Translations under genes and position numbers: made by a program
Shown here: positions 14,545 to 22,173 of the stretch, one piece after another
Layout of the letters: every line of letters starts with the position of its first letter
How positions within the stretch are numbered: position 1 is the first letter of the stretch
Notes under the pieces: model-generated
Databases searched by the model: none
Seen by the model: the letters and a program-made list of their open reading frames with translations, nothing else
What the model was told of the DNA's origin: nothing
NCBI GenBank assembly: GCA_012520315.1
Contig: JAAYOM010000123.1
Coordinates: 1-50,018 of the forward strand
Source of the DNA: Bacillota bacterium
Lineage (GTDB): Bacteria; Bacillota; Limnochordia; Darwinibacteriales; Darwinibacteriaceae
Direction: 5' to 3'
DNA: 50,018 bases

Positions 14545-15702
14545 CTATTCACCTGCTCCCCTGAAAAGCCTGCCAATCCTGTTGAAAATGCGCCGCAGCC
14601 AACTGGCCAGACCGGTGCTTTGCCTGGCAACCAGATCCAGGCGCACTAACTCTTCGCCGCCTCGGCTGACCACAAGCTCTCCTACCTTGTCCCCCCGATC
14701 GATGGGGGCCCTTAGATTCGGCTGAACTTCTACTTCTGTTTCGTACTCCAGATCCGACTCATCCACAGCCACCAGCGAAAAACCTTCCGCTAAGACCGCA
14801 TGAATCTGATGATCCACGCCGTCAGGAACTAAGACTGAAGTGAGGACTTCCTCACTGGAAATCAAGGTGCGCAGATTGCCAAAGGCCCATTCCAAAAGAG
14901 CCTTGTTCTCATCATTGCGCACTTCCCTGCTGCGCGCGCCTAAGACCACGATGATCAGCCGTTTTTCATGCCTGGAACAAGCGGTAATCAAGGTGTGGCC
15001 GGCAGGCGTTGTTGCCCCGGTCTTGCCCCCTTCCACCCCGGGCAGATCCAGGAGGGGGTGGGAATTTTTTATCTTCCGATCCTGGGAGGCAATAAAATAT
15101 TCCGGCGTCTTTAAAATGGTTCGGATCAGTTCATGTTCCAGCGCTGCCTGCAAGAGCCGGACCTGGTCAAAGGCTGTGGAATAGTTGTTGCTGAAAATGG
15201 AGAGGAGACCTGTACAGTCCACATAGTGCGTGTCTGCCAGGCCAAGCTCCTGGGCCTTGGCGTTCATGAGTTTAGTAAAATCCGCTTCTGAGCCGGCAAC
15301 ATGCTCAGCTAAGGCCACCGCCGCATCATTGGCAGACTGGAGTGCGGTGGCATACAAAAGCTCCTCCACAGTAAAGGTATCTCCGGCTTTCAGATTGATC
15401 TGGGTCCCGTCCCGACTGGCCGCCCGGGCGCTAGCTGTCACTTTATCTTCTAAGGAGAGTTTGCCCCCTTCCACAAGCTCCACTGCGACAAGCAGAGTCA
15501 TCACCTTAGTAATGCTGGCGATAGAGCGCTTCTGAAAAGCATTCTTTTCCAAAACCAGATAGCCGTAGTCCCCATCATAGACCGCATAGGCGATCGAGCT
15601 GAGCTCGGGGGGCGCCTCGAGGGCCTGGACCGCAGCTGGAAATACAGCCCAGGCAATCAAGATCAAAGCTAAGGCCAGGGTCTGGATTTTTGCAGGTTTC
15701 AT
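14545..15702 (-). CDS. D-alanyl-D-alanine carboxypeptidase (PBP5/DacF family)
   Basis: Removes the terminal D-Ala of peptidoglycan stem peptides outside the membrane. A signal peptide (about 1-27, VQA-LE) is followed by the penicillin-binding domain with SxxK as SITK (about 62-65), SxN as SAND (about 123-126) and KTG as GGKTGAT. A C-terminal beta-rich domain and an amphipathic Arg-rich tail (WLRRIFNRIGRLFRG) suited to membrane anchoring complete the 385 residues. ATG follows AAGGAGG. The intergenic region to the divergent FemAB gene (15703-15793) is AT-rich and may hold both promoters, though no perfect pair was seen. Confidence 0.93.
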   Translation of the reverse strand: MKPAKIQTLALALILIAWAVFPAAVQALEAPPELSSIAYAVYDGDYGYLVLEKNAFQKRSIASITKVMTLLVAVELVEGGKLSLEDKVTASARAASRDGTQINLKAGDTFTVEELLYATALQSANDAAVALAEHVAGSEADFTKLMNAKAQELGLADTHYVDCTGLLSIFSNNYSTAFDQVRLLQAALEHELIRTILKTPEYFIASQDRKIKNSHPLLDLPGVEGGKTGATTPAGHTLITACSRHEKRLIIVVLGARSREVRNDENKALLEWAFGNLRTLISSEEVLTSVLVPDGVDHQIHAVLAEGFSLVAVDESDLEYETEVEVQPNLRAPIDRGDKVGELVVSRGGEELVRLDLVARQSTGLASWLRRIFNRIGRLFRGAGE

Positions 15703-15793
15703 TACTTTCCTCCTTTCGCTTTCTAAGAATAATTACGCGACAGTTATAGTAATTAGTACATATACTGAGAGAGGCGCGGAAAGGAGAAGGATA

Positions 15794-16849
15794 GTGGAAA
15801 CCAAGCTCTTAAAGGAAAGGGAAGATCTTTTTGACCATTTCGTGGCCGCTCATCCCAGGGGCGATGTACTGCAGACAACTAAGTGGGGAAAACTAAAGGC
15901 CAGCTCTGGCTGGGATTACTTTCCCCTGGCAGCGCTGGAAAACGGCCAGGTTCAGGCTGCCGCCCTGATTCTGACCAAGAGTCTGCCTGGGGGAGGCAAG
16001 GTCGGCTACTCACCCCGGGGCCCCCTGTACTCCTCAGCAGAGGGGCTGGAAGCCCTGCTGGCGTCCGGCAGCGAACTGTTACAGGAGCAAAAAGCACTAG
16101 TCTGGAAGATGGATCCAGCCGTTCCTGATGGGGATCCGCTCTGGAGCGAATATGTGCGCCAAAGGGGCCTGCGCTTTGTTGATACCGGACCAGACTTTGG
16201 CGGCGTGCAGCCCCGCCACGTGATGACCCTGGACCTTAGCCGCTCCCCTGACACTCTGCTGAAAAACATGAAAAGCAAGACCCGCTATAATATCCGCTAC
16301 GCCCAGCGCAAGGGGGTTCAGGTTCAGCGGGTTAAGGAAAGCAAGCTGCTGAATGTTTTTTACTGTCTGCTGCAAGAAACTGCCCTCCGTGACGGTTTTA
16401 CTATTCGACCCATAGAGTATTATGAGACAATGTGGGAGCAGCTGATGGAAAACAGCCTGGCCCAGCTGTTTTTGGCCTATCACGAAGGTGTGCCCCTGGC
16501 AGGGGCAATTTGCTTTCGCCTACCCCACCGAACCTGGTATGTGTACGGGGCCTCCAGCAATGAACGTAGGAACCTGCAGGCTTCCCACCTGCTGCAGTGG
16601 GAGATGATTCGCTGGGCCAAGGGACTGGGCTGCCGAGTCTATGACTTTCGGGGGGTGTCTGGAGATCTGAATGAGGAGAACCCCCTGTACGGATTGTATC
16701 GCTTTAAGGAAGGTTTCGGTGCGAAACTGGAGAGTTATGTGGGCGAGTATGATCTCCCCATCAGGCAAGGAGGCTACATCCTATGGCGAGGGGGCCTGGC
16801 GGTGCACAACTTAATCCGCACAATGCGTACTCGTCGTGGATCGAAGTAG
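15794..16849 (+). CDS. FemAB-family aminoacyltransferase-like protein
   Basis: A 351-residue protein with twin GNAT-like domains of the FemAB/FmhB family, which add amino acids from tRNA to lipid II or related acceptors. WGKLKASSGWDYFPLAALE near the start, LLKNMKSKTRYNIRYAQRKGV (about 160-180) and the C-terminal YDFRGVSGDLNEENPLYGLYRFKEGFGA are typical. The start is GTG, after AAGGAGAAGG. It overlaps alr by 67 nt, and with the neighbouring PBPs this suggests cell-wall peptide assembly. The amino acid and acceptor cannot be told. Confidence 0.88.
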   Translation: METKLLKEREDLFDHFVAAHPRGDVLQTTKWGKLKASSGWDYFPLAALENGQVQAAALILTKSLPGGGKVGYSPRGPLYSSAEGLEALLASGSELLQEQKALVWKMDPAVPDGDPLWSEYVRQRGLRFVDTGPDFGGVQPRHVMTLDLSRSPDTLLKNMKSKTRYNIRYAQRKGVQVQRVKESKLLNVFYCLLQETALRDGFTIRPIEYYETMWEQLMENSLAQLFLAYHEGVPLAGAICFRLPHRTWYVYGASSNERRNLQASHLLQWEMIRWAKGLGCRVYDFRGVSGDLNEENPLYGLYRFKEGFGAKLESYVGEYDLPIRQGGYILWRGGLAVHNLIRTMRTRRGSK

Positions 16850-17988
16850 ATTTAAGTGCCCTCGAACACAATCTTGCTTTGATCCGGCGTCATAGTCAGG
16901 TTCCAGTCCTGCCGGTGCTCAAGGGGAATGCCTACGGACATGGCGCATCAGTTACGGCCGCATTTCTGGCAAGCCGAGGCCTGCCCCTTCTGGCCGTCGG
17001 CGACTTGACGGAAGCCCTGGACATTGGCCAGGCCCCCCAGACTTCCATTCTGGTACTCTCCCCTCCCCTCCCAGAACAGCTTCCCCTAGCTGTCAGGCAC
17101 AGACTGCATATAACTGCCACTTCGCCCGAACTTGTGCAGAGCTTAAGCTCCTTAGCCCAAGGCAGGAACCAAAAGGTAACTGTGCACATTAAAGTGGACA
17201 CGGGCTTTGGGCGCCTCGGCGCAGCACCGGAGGAACTTGTACCCCTGGTTAAAGAGATCAAAAAATGCCCCTATCTGAAGCTCGGCGGGATCTTCACCCA
17301 CTTTCCTGCAGCCGGGGGCGACCGAATCTTTACTGCCCAGCAGCTGAACCTGTTCTTAAAGCTGAAAGAAGAGGTCTGTGCACTGGGAGACTGTGACGAT
17401 GTGCTTTGGCACGCTGCCAACAGCGCTGCCTTCTTAACATTGCCCTCCAGCCATTTAGATCTGGTGCGCATTGGAACTCTCCTCTACGGCCAGTCCCCTG
17501 TATCAGTCGGCGCTGAATGGGACTTCAGAACTACCTGGCAGTTTAAGACACGGATCGTGCAGATACGCACCCTGCCTAAAGGTCATTCTGTAGGATATGG
17601 ACGCAAGTATCGCACAAAAAAACCTGCCAGGATTGGAGTAATCCCGGTAGGTTACAGTCACGGTCTGGAATTAGAACCCCTCACTACGCCTCTGCGCCAG
17701 ATCAAGCACGCCCTGGGCCAGGGCTTGAAAGGTCAGCATTTCGTGTTCCACCCTATGGGTCCCCTGCCGATTCTCGGACGGGTGGGGATGGGCTTAACCA
17801 CGGTAGACTTGAGCAAGACGCCAGATGTTTACCTGGGGGACAGCGTTACGCTGTCTATGCGCAGAGTGACCGCGAGCGCCCATGTGCCCCGCATCTATTA
17901 CCTCGCCGGCAAAGTAAAGTGCATACTCGCCAATCACGAAGTTTTAAGTCCCACGGGCAGGAAAATCAGCTTACTGGGCCTTTTCTAA
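16783..17988 (+). CDS. alr: Alanine racemase
   Basis: PLP enzyme interconverting L- and D-alanine for peptidoglycan. WIEVDLSALEHNLALIRRH (19-37) and VLKGNAYGHG (PLP-binding Lys, about 45-54) open the barrel. VKVDTGFGRLG is near 139, and the second-base Tyr lies in SVGYGRKYRTKKPARIG with IPVGYSHG after it. The usual R-x-CMD motif appears as RVGMGL, a divergence. The start ATG at 16783 has AAGGAGG 9 nt upstream and no later start codon precedes the conserved WIEVDL segment, so the 67-nt overlap with the FemAB gene is real. The 3' end overlaps the converging nitrilase gene by 23 nt. Confidence 0.92.
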   Translation: MARGPGGAQLNPHNAYSSWIEVDLSALEHNLALIRRHSQVPVLPVLKGNAYGHGASVTAAFLASRGLPLLAVGDLTEALDIGQAPQTSILVLSPPLPEQLPLAVRHRLHITATSPELVQSLSSLAQGRNQKVTVHIKVDTGFGRLGAAPEELVPLVKEIKKCPYLKLGGIFTHFPAAGGDRIFTAQQLNLFLKLKEEVCALGDCDDVLWHAANSAAFLTLPSSHLDLVRIGTLLYGQSPVSVGAEWDFRTTWQFKTRIVQIRTLPKGHSVGYGRKYRTKKPARIGVIPVGYSHGLELEPLTTPLRQIKHALGQGLKGQHFVFHPMGPLPILGRVGMGLTTVDLSKTPDVYLGDSVTLSMRRVTASAHVPRIYYLAGKVKCILANHEVLSPTGRKISLLGLF

Positions 17989-18865
17989 AGAGAATTTCTT
18001 CTTCGGTATGGGTATTGGCTCTCACCACATAGCCTTTGTGGTCAATAATACTGGACTGGCCTTCGAATTCCACATCCCAAAGGCGTCCAACCAGCATCGG
18101 ATTGACGGCCAGGGAAAATTCTTTGTGCTTGGCCACCGCTGCAAAACTGCTCCGCAGCCAATCCTCCTGCTGCCAGTCGTTCCAGGGGCCGTTGTTGGCA
18201 GAAGGCTGAATGAAGATATCAGTTCCCAGATCTGCGAGGCGATCCCGGACCTCGGTGTGGAAGGCGTCCAGGCAAATGGCCACCCCAAGATTGCCAAAGG
18301 GGGTTTGCACCGCGCTAACATAGTTGAGGGGGGCAGGCTCAAGATCAAGCCCTCCCTTACCCTCCATTTCAACTAGATTCACCTTGTGCTGGCGATAGAG
18401 AACATGGCCGGTAGGACTGATAACAGGCGAGGTGTTAAAAATCCGGCTGGTCTGACCCCATCTCAGGGCCGCAGAACCTGCCACAATCCAGGCTTCATAT
18501 TTTCGAGCAGCCTGAATAAAGGCTGACAGATAGATGCGCTCGAGCTCCTTCGATCGGGCCAAAAACAAAGCCCGCACCGGAGACACACGTTGCATCAGCA
18601 TGTGATGGGCCACTTTCGGAACATGGTGAAGCAGCAGAACCTTGCTGGCCTGAGCAAAGGATGTCTGGGACCACACACGCTCCGGAGCATTGCAGAGGAT
18701 ACAAAAAGTCCCGATATGCTCTGGAAAGACAATCAGAAGCTGCTCATCTCCGCTCTGTTCCCGAATGCCTGCACAAATCTGCATAATCCTGGCGGTAAAA
18801 CTCTGCTCGGTCCGGTAGTCCTGGGGCTGCAGTTTCATCTGTACACACGCGATCATACCCATCAC
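17966..18865 (-). CDS. Carbon-nitrogen hydrolase (nitrilase superfamily)
   Basis: Cytoplasmic amidase-fold enzyme of 299 residues with the Glu-Lys-Cys triad visible: Glu in IVFPEHIG (about 49), Lys in RQHKVNLVEM (about 155) and Cys in LGVAICLDAFH (about 190). It hydrolyses C-N bonds of an amide or nitrile, but the subfamily is not clear (no Gln-tunnel or lipoprotein acyltransferase features). A long insert between Glu and Lys contains many aromatic and Cys residues. Starts at ATG near 18865 with AGGGGAGGTGATGGGT upstream. It converges on and overlaps alr by 23 nt. Confidence 0.85.
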   Translation of the reverse strand: MMGMIACVQMKLQPQDYRTEQSFTARIMQICAGIREQSGDEQLLIVFPEHIGTFCILCNAPERVWSQTSFAQASKVLLLHHVPKVAHHMLMQRVSPVRALFLARSKELERIYLSAFIQAARKYEAWIVAGSAALRWGQTSRIFNTSPVISPTGHVLYRQHKVNLVEMEGKGGLDLEPAPLNYVSAVQTPFGNLGVAICLDAFHTEVRDRLADLGTDIFIQPSANNGPWNDWQQEDWLRSSFAAVAKHKEFSLAVNPMLVGRLWDVEFEGQSSIIDHKGYVVRANTHTEEEILFRKGPVS

Positions 18866-18932
18866 CTCCCCTGTATCCTTCGCTTCCCACGCTCATTTTC
18901 CTTGCTCAAAGTACAAGAGAGCGCAAAAATAG

Positions 18933-18943
18933 GCCCCCGGGGC
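18933..18943. promoter_or_regulatory. GC palindrome upstream of the csoR promoter
   Basis: GCCCC-C-GGGGC, a perfect 5-bp inverted repeat around one base, 5 bp before the -35 box of csoR. CsoR operators are typically G/C-tract pseudopalindromes, so this is a candidate site, by analogy only. Confidence 0.35.
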
Positions 18944-18948
18944 AGGAG

Positions 18949-18978
18949 TTGACAAGTGGGGGCCAGACCAAGTATGAT
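18949..18978 (+). promoter_or_regulatory. Promoter of csoR
   Basis: TTGACA (18949-18954) and TATGAT (18973-18978) with an 18-bp spacer that contains TGGGGGCC. The gene's ATG is at 19005 after GAAGGAGGGG. A consensus -35 indicates a housekeeping promoter. Confidence 0.8.
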
Positions 18979-19004
18979 CGGTTCGAAGGAGGGGCTGATC
19001 AACC

Positions 19005-19265
19005 ATGGAGAAAGACAAGCTGATTCAGCGTTTGAAAAGGATAGAAGGGCAAGTGCGGGGTTTACAGCGCATGGTTGAAGAAGAACATTCCTGCAGTGAT
19101 ATTCTCACTCAGGTGGCAGCCGCCCGGGCTGCGCTGAGCGGAGTTGCAAAGCTGATCTTTGAAACCCATTCCAGAGCCTGCATTCAACAGGCCCTAAACG
19201 ACGAAGAGGGAGGCGCAGAAGCGATGGAAGATCTGCTCCAGTCTCTCAGTCGCCTGATTAATTAA
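19005..19265 (+). CDS. csoR: CsoR-family metal-sensing repressor
   Basis: An 86-residue all-helical DUF156 repressor. RLKRIEGQVRGLQRMVEEEHSC matches the family start, with the metal-binding C-H-C fingerprint: Cys in HSCSDIL (about 30), His in FETHSRAC (about 55) and Cys four residues later. This matches Cu(I)-type CsoR, not RcnR (Ni/Co) or FrmR (formaldehyde), which differ at these positions. Its own promoter (18949-18978) directly precedes it. No copA, copZ or other metal gene adjoins, which is unusual for a copper sensor; its targets must lie elsewhere. Confidence 0.88.
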   Translation: MEKDKLIQRLKRIEGQVRGLQRMVEEEHSCSDILTQVAAARAALSGVAKLIFETHSRACIQQALNDEEGGAEAMEDLLQSLSRLIN

Positions 19266-19269
19266 GAGG

Positions 19270-20136
19270 TTACGGCAGCCACAGTAAGGGGTCCACAGTC
19301 TGGTCCCCTATTTTTATGCGAAAATCTAAGTGGGGACCAGTACTCAAGCCAGTTTGGCCCACAAGGGCAATGCTCTGCCCTTGTTTTACACTGTCTCCCA
19401 CCCCGACCAGTACCTTGGAGTTATGACCGTACCAGGTGGTTACACCGCCTGAATGTTCAATCACCACTGCCAGACCGTAATTCCCCCTCTTGCCCACCTC
19501 GATGACCTGGCCTGAAGCGGCAGCCTTAACCGGAGTTCCTTCCGGCGCCGTTATATCAATGCCGCCGTGAAAGTGTCTGTTCTGCAAGATGGGATGAATA
19601 CGCCAGCCGTAGCCGGAACTGACCCGTCCCTTCACCGGCCACTCCAGGCGCAGCCGCTGATCCGCGGCCCGGCTGAGGGCTGCGACGCTGTCAGTTGGAA
19701 TGTACAGCACCTGGCCGGGCAAGAGACGATCCGGATTTTTCAGCCCATTGTAGGAGGAAATATTACTGACAGTAGTATCATAACGCCGGGCGAGCTTAGT
19801 TAAATTGTCGCCTGTCTGCACGGTGTGAGTTACAATGCTTGCCTGCAGGCGGCTGAGTGTCTCTGCGGTCTGAGGCCCCACTACACCGTCGGCCTTCAGG
19901 CCTGCGGCCTGTTGAATGCTCTTGATCAGCGACTCTGTCTCAGACCCAAAAACACCGTCTACTGCCAGATCATAGCCTAATGCCAACAGGACTTCCTGGA
20001 GGGCGAAGACGTCCTCCCCCTGCACACCCCTTCTTAAACTGCGGGCTTCGCCTGCGAGATTCAGGCAGTTAGCCAGCACTAGCAGGCAAACTAACAAGAG
20101 ACAGGGCGTGAGCCTCTGTTTCCAGGCAGAGCACAT
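19270..20136 (-). CDS. Cell-wall protein with PG-binding, LysM and M23 peptidase domains
   Basis: A 288-residue exported protein. The N-terminal signal segment (about 1-31) carries two Cys. A PG_binding_1 repeat (about 34-96, SLRRGVQGEDVFALQEVLLALGY), a LysM domain (about 103-147, HTVQTGDNLTKLARRYDT) and a LytM/M23 domain follow. The M23 domain has the HxxxD ligands (FHGGIDI) and YGHNS. The usual HLH motif is GPHLDFRI, so the last zinc-ligand His is Asp. Cleaves or binds peptidoglycan; catalytic competence depends on whether Asp can bind zinc. The ATG follows GGAGGGATTTTT, whose ribosome site is part of a terminator-like hairpin. The downstream csoR is convergent. Confidence 0.88.
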   Translation of the reverse strand: MCSAWKQRLTPCLLLVCLLVLANCLNLAGEARSLRRGVQGEDVFALQEVLLALGYDLAVDGVFGSETESLIKSIQQAAGLKADGVVGPQTAETLSRLQASIVTHTVQTGDNLTKLARRYDTTVSNISSYNGLKNPDRLLPGQVLYIPTDSVAALSRAADQRLRLEWPVKGRVSSGYGWRIHPILQNRHFHGGIDITAPEGTPVKAAASGQVIEVGKRGNYGLAVVIEHSGGVTTWYGHNSKVLVGVGDSVKQGQSIALVGQTGLSTGPHLDFRIKIGDQTVDPLLWLP

Positions 20137-20184
20137 AAAAATCCCTCCCTCAGCCTATTGGACTTAGTATAGGCCGGGGAGGGA
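20137..20184 (-). terminator. Terminator/attenuator hairpin overlapping the M23 ribosome site
   Basis: On the minus strand TCCCTCC pairs with GGAGGGA and GCCTAT with ATAGGC, separated by small internal loops, with a 10-nt apical loop and then TTTTT ending directly at the ATG of the M23 gene. It ends the trxB transcript 21 nt past its stop. The 3' arm is also the only ribosome site (GGGAGGG) of the M23 gene. Confidence 0.72.
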
Positions 20185-20204
20185 AAAAGTATTCTAGATA
20201 GTAC

Positions 20205-21113
20205 TCATAATGTTTCTAAATATTCATAGACCTTCATAGCCGCTTCGGCACCGTCGGCTGCGGCCGAAACGATCTGCCGCAGGGAGGCTGCCCGTACATC
20301 ACCGGCCGCATAGACGCCAGGCACGGCGGTGGCCATAAACTCATCGGTCAGAATATATCCCCATTCATCGAGGATTTCGCTCCCCGTGAGAAAATCCGTC
20401 ACCGGATCCACGCCAACATAGATGAAGACGCCTTTAGCCTCCACCACCTGAGTAGAGCCGTCCTTCACATTGCGGGCCAGCACACCTGTAACCCTGCCGT
20501 CACCTTCAATTTTATCTACAACTGTATCCCACATAAAGGTGATTTTCTCGTTGGCAAAGGCTCTATTTTGCAGAATTCCTGTGGCCCGCAGGGCATCGCG
20601 GCGGTGAATAACCGTCACCTTGCTGGCAAAGCGGGTCAGGAGGATGGCTTCTTTGATGGCCGAGTCTCCTCCGCCAATTACAATCACTTCAGCACCCCGA
20701 TACAGTGCCCCGTCACAGGTTGCACAATAGGAGACGCCCCGGCCGGTAAACTCTGCTTCACCGGGAACTCCCAGGGGTCTTGGGGAGGCACCGCTGGCGA
20801 TGATCACACTGCGTGCTTCCACCGTGCCATCTTCTAGCTTGACAACCTTGGTCTGCCCCTCTAGACTGATGCTTTGCACATTGCCGTACTTCCACTCTAC
20901 CCCGACCTGGAGGGCCTGCTTGTATAAGCGTTCTGACAGTTCAGGACCTTCGATATTCTCAAAACCAGGATAATTCTCAATATCTAGGGTATTTTGCATT
21001 TGGCCGCCATACAGACCCCGTTCAATAATTACTGTCTTCAAATTTGCCCGGGCTGCATAGATGCCGGCAGACAGACCGGCCGGTCCTCCGCCAATGATCG
21101 CCACATCATACAT
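20205..21113 (-). CDS. trxB: Thioredoxin reductase
   Basis: FAD enzyme passing electrons from NADPH to thioredoxin. The 302 residues have the FAD motif IIGGGPAGLSAGIYAARA (6-23), redox Cys pair CATC (about 130-133, in YCATCDGALY), the nucleotide domain VIGGGDSAIKEAI with HRRDALRA (the NADPH-type HRRxxxR) and a final GVYAAGDVRAASLRQIVSAAADG. The NADPH motif argues against a ferredoxin-dependent variant. ATG follows AAAGGAG, 16 nt after apbE, making it the last gene of the rnf-apbE-trxB run. Confidence 0.96.
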   Translation of the reverse strand: MYDVAIIGGGPAGLSAGIYAARANLKTVIIERGLYGGQMQNTLDIENYPGFENIEGPELSERLYKQALQVGVEWKYGNVQSISLEGQTKVVKLEDGTVEARSVIIASGASPRPLGVPGEAEFTGRGVSYCATCDGALYRGAEVIVIGGGDSAIKEAILLTRFASKVTVIHRRDALRATGILQNRAFANEKITFMWDTVVDKIEGDGRVTGVLARNVKDGSTQVVEAKGVFIYVGVDPVTDFLTGSEILDEWGYILTDEFMATAVPGVYAAGDVRAASLRQIVSAAADGAEAAMKVYEYLETL

Positions 21114-21129
21114 GGGACCACTCCTTTCG

Positions 21130-22161
21130 CTACTCCGTTACCACCTTGGCTAATGCTGGGGAAATCCAGGTATCGGTGGAACTTACGATAATTGCTTCCA
21201 CATCGGGCAGACTCTCAATCAGAGCACGCCCTTCCTTCCATCCTAGCACAAAAACTGCGGTAGATAAAGCATCGCAGGTAGCGGCGTCTTTCCCCACAAT
21301 GGTCACACTGGTGAGCTCCCTGGCAGGCAAGCCGGTGCGGGGATCAATAATGTGATGGTAACGCACACCATCGTGGGTGAAATAACGCTGGTAGTCACCT
21401 GAGGTAACTACACTTTCATCATCCAATGGCAAGATCCAACGGATCTGGGACGGTTTCTCGGGATTTTGCACACCGACACGCCAGGGCAGGCTGTCAGGGC
21501 GGCGGCCGATGACTGAAATATCTCCACCCGCGTTAACAATGGAACGTTCAACATTGGCGTCCCGCAGCACCTGCGTGCCTGCGTCAATAATGTATCCCTT
21601 GGCGATACCGCCTAAATCAAGTACCGTCCCCTCGGGAATGCGAACCATACTTTGGGATCGATCCACCTCAACCTTGGTGTAATCCACAGTGTCCAGGGCA
21701 GAGGCGATTTCCTCCTCGCTGGGCACATGGTAGCGTCCGCTGCCAAAACCCCAAAGATCCAACACTGCTCCGACGGTAATGTCAAAAACTCCGCCAGTCC
21801 GCTCCCCCAGCTCAAGACCGAGCTCAATTACTTCAAGGGTAATAGGGCTGGCCTTCACCCACTGGCCAGCCCTCTCATTAATGTTAGCAACATCGCTGCC
21901 GTCAATAAAACGGGACAGCATTCCTTCCAAGTTTTCCATAACAGCGAATACTTCTTCAATAAGTTCTTCAGAGTCTCGCCCGTCTACCCGTACATCCACT
22001 ACAGTGTCCATCAGGATCATGGTCCGCTGCGCAGATGAGGTTTGCGCCTCCAGATAGGGAACATAAAACTGATAATAACCTACCAGCGTAGCCAAGCCTA
22101 AGCCAAGGAGGACAAAGAACACTACTAAAGAGTGTCTGTTTCTTGCACTATGCGCACTCAC
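21130..22161 (-). CDS. apbE: FAD:protein FMN transferase, membrane-anchored
   Basis: Attaches FMN from FAD covalently to Thr in (S/T)GAT motifs of exported flavoproteins such as RnfG and RnfD. One N-terminal membrane segment (about 11-30) puts the domain outside. The 343 residues have DLGGIAKGYIID, NAGGDISVIG, TSGDYQRYF, YHHIIDPRTGLPA and the C-terminal CDALSTAVFVLG, all typical. The start is GTG with AGGAGG 6 nt upstream, 12 nt after rnfB. Substrates in this window would be RnfG, RnfD and perhaps the double FMN-binding protein at 6615-7304. Confidence 0.95.
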   Translation of the reverse strand: MSAHSARNRHSLVVFFVLLGLGLATLVGYYQFYVPYLEAQTSSAQRTMILMDTVVDVRVDGRDSEELIEEVFAVMENLEGMLSRFIDGSDVANINERAGQWVKASPITLEVIELGLELGERTGGVFDITVGAVLDLWGFGSGRYHVPSEEEIASALDTVDYTKVEVDRSQSMVRIPEGTVLDLGGIAKGYIIDAGTQVLRDANVERSIVNAGGDISVIGRRPDSLPWRVGVQNPEKPSQIRWILPLDDESVVTSGDYQRYFTHDGVRYHHIIDPRTGLPARELTSVTIVGKDAATCDALSTAVFVLGWKEGRALIESLPDVEAIIVSSTDTWISPALAKVVTE

Positions 22162-22173
22162 CTATATCCTCCT

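Noticed and set aside
18933-19265. Copper resistance operon
   Set aside because: csoR stands alone; the next genes are a convergent peptidase and a divergent nitrilase.
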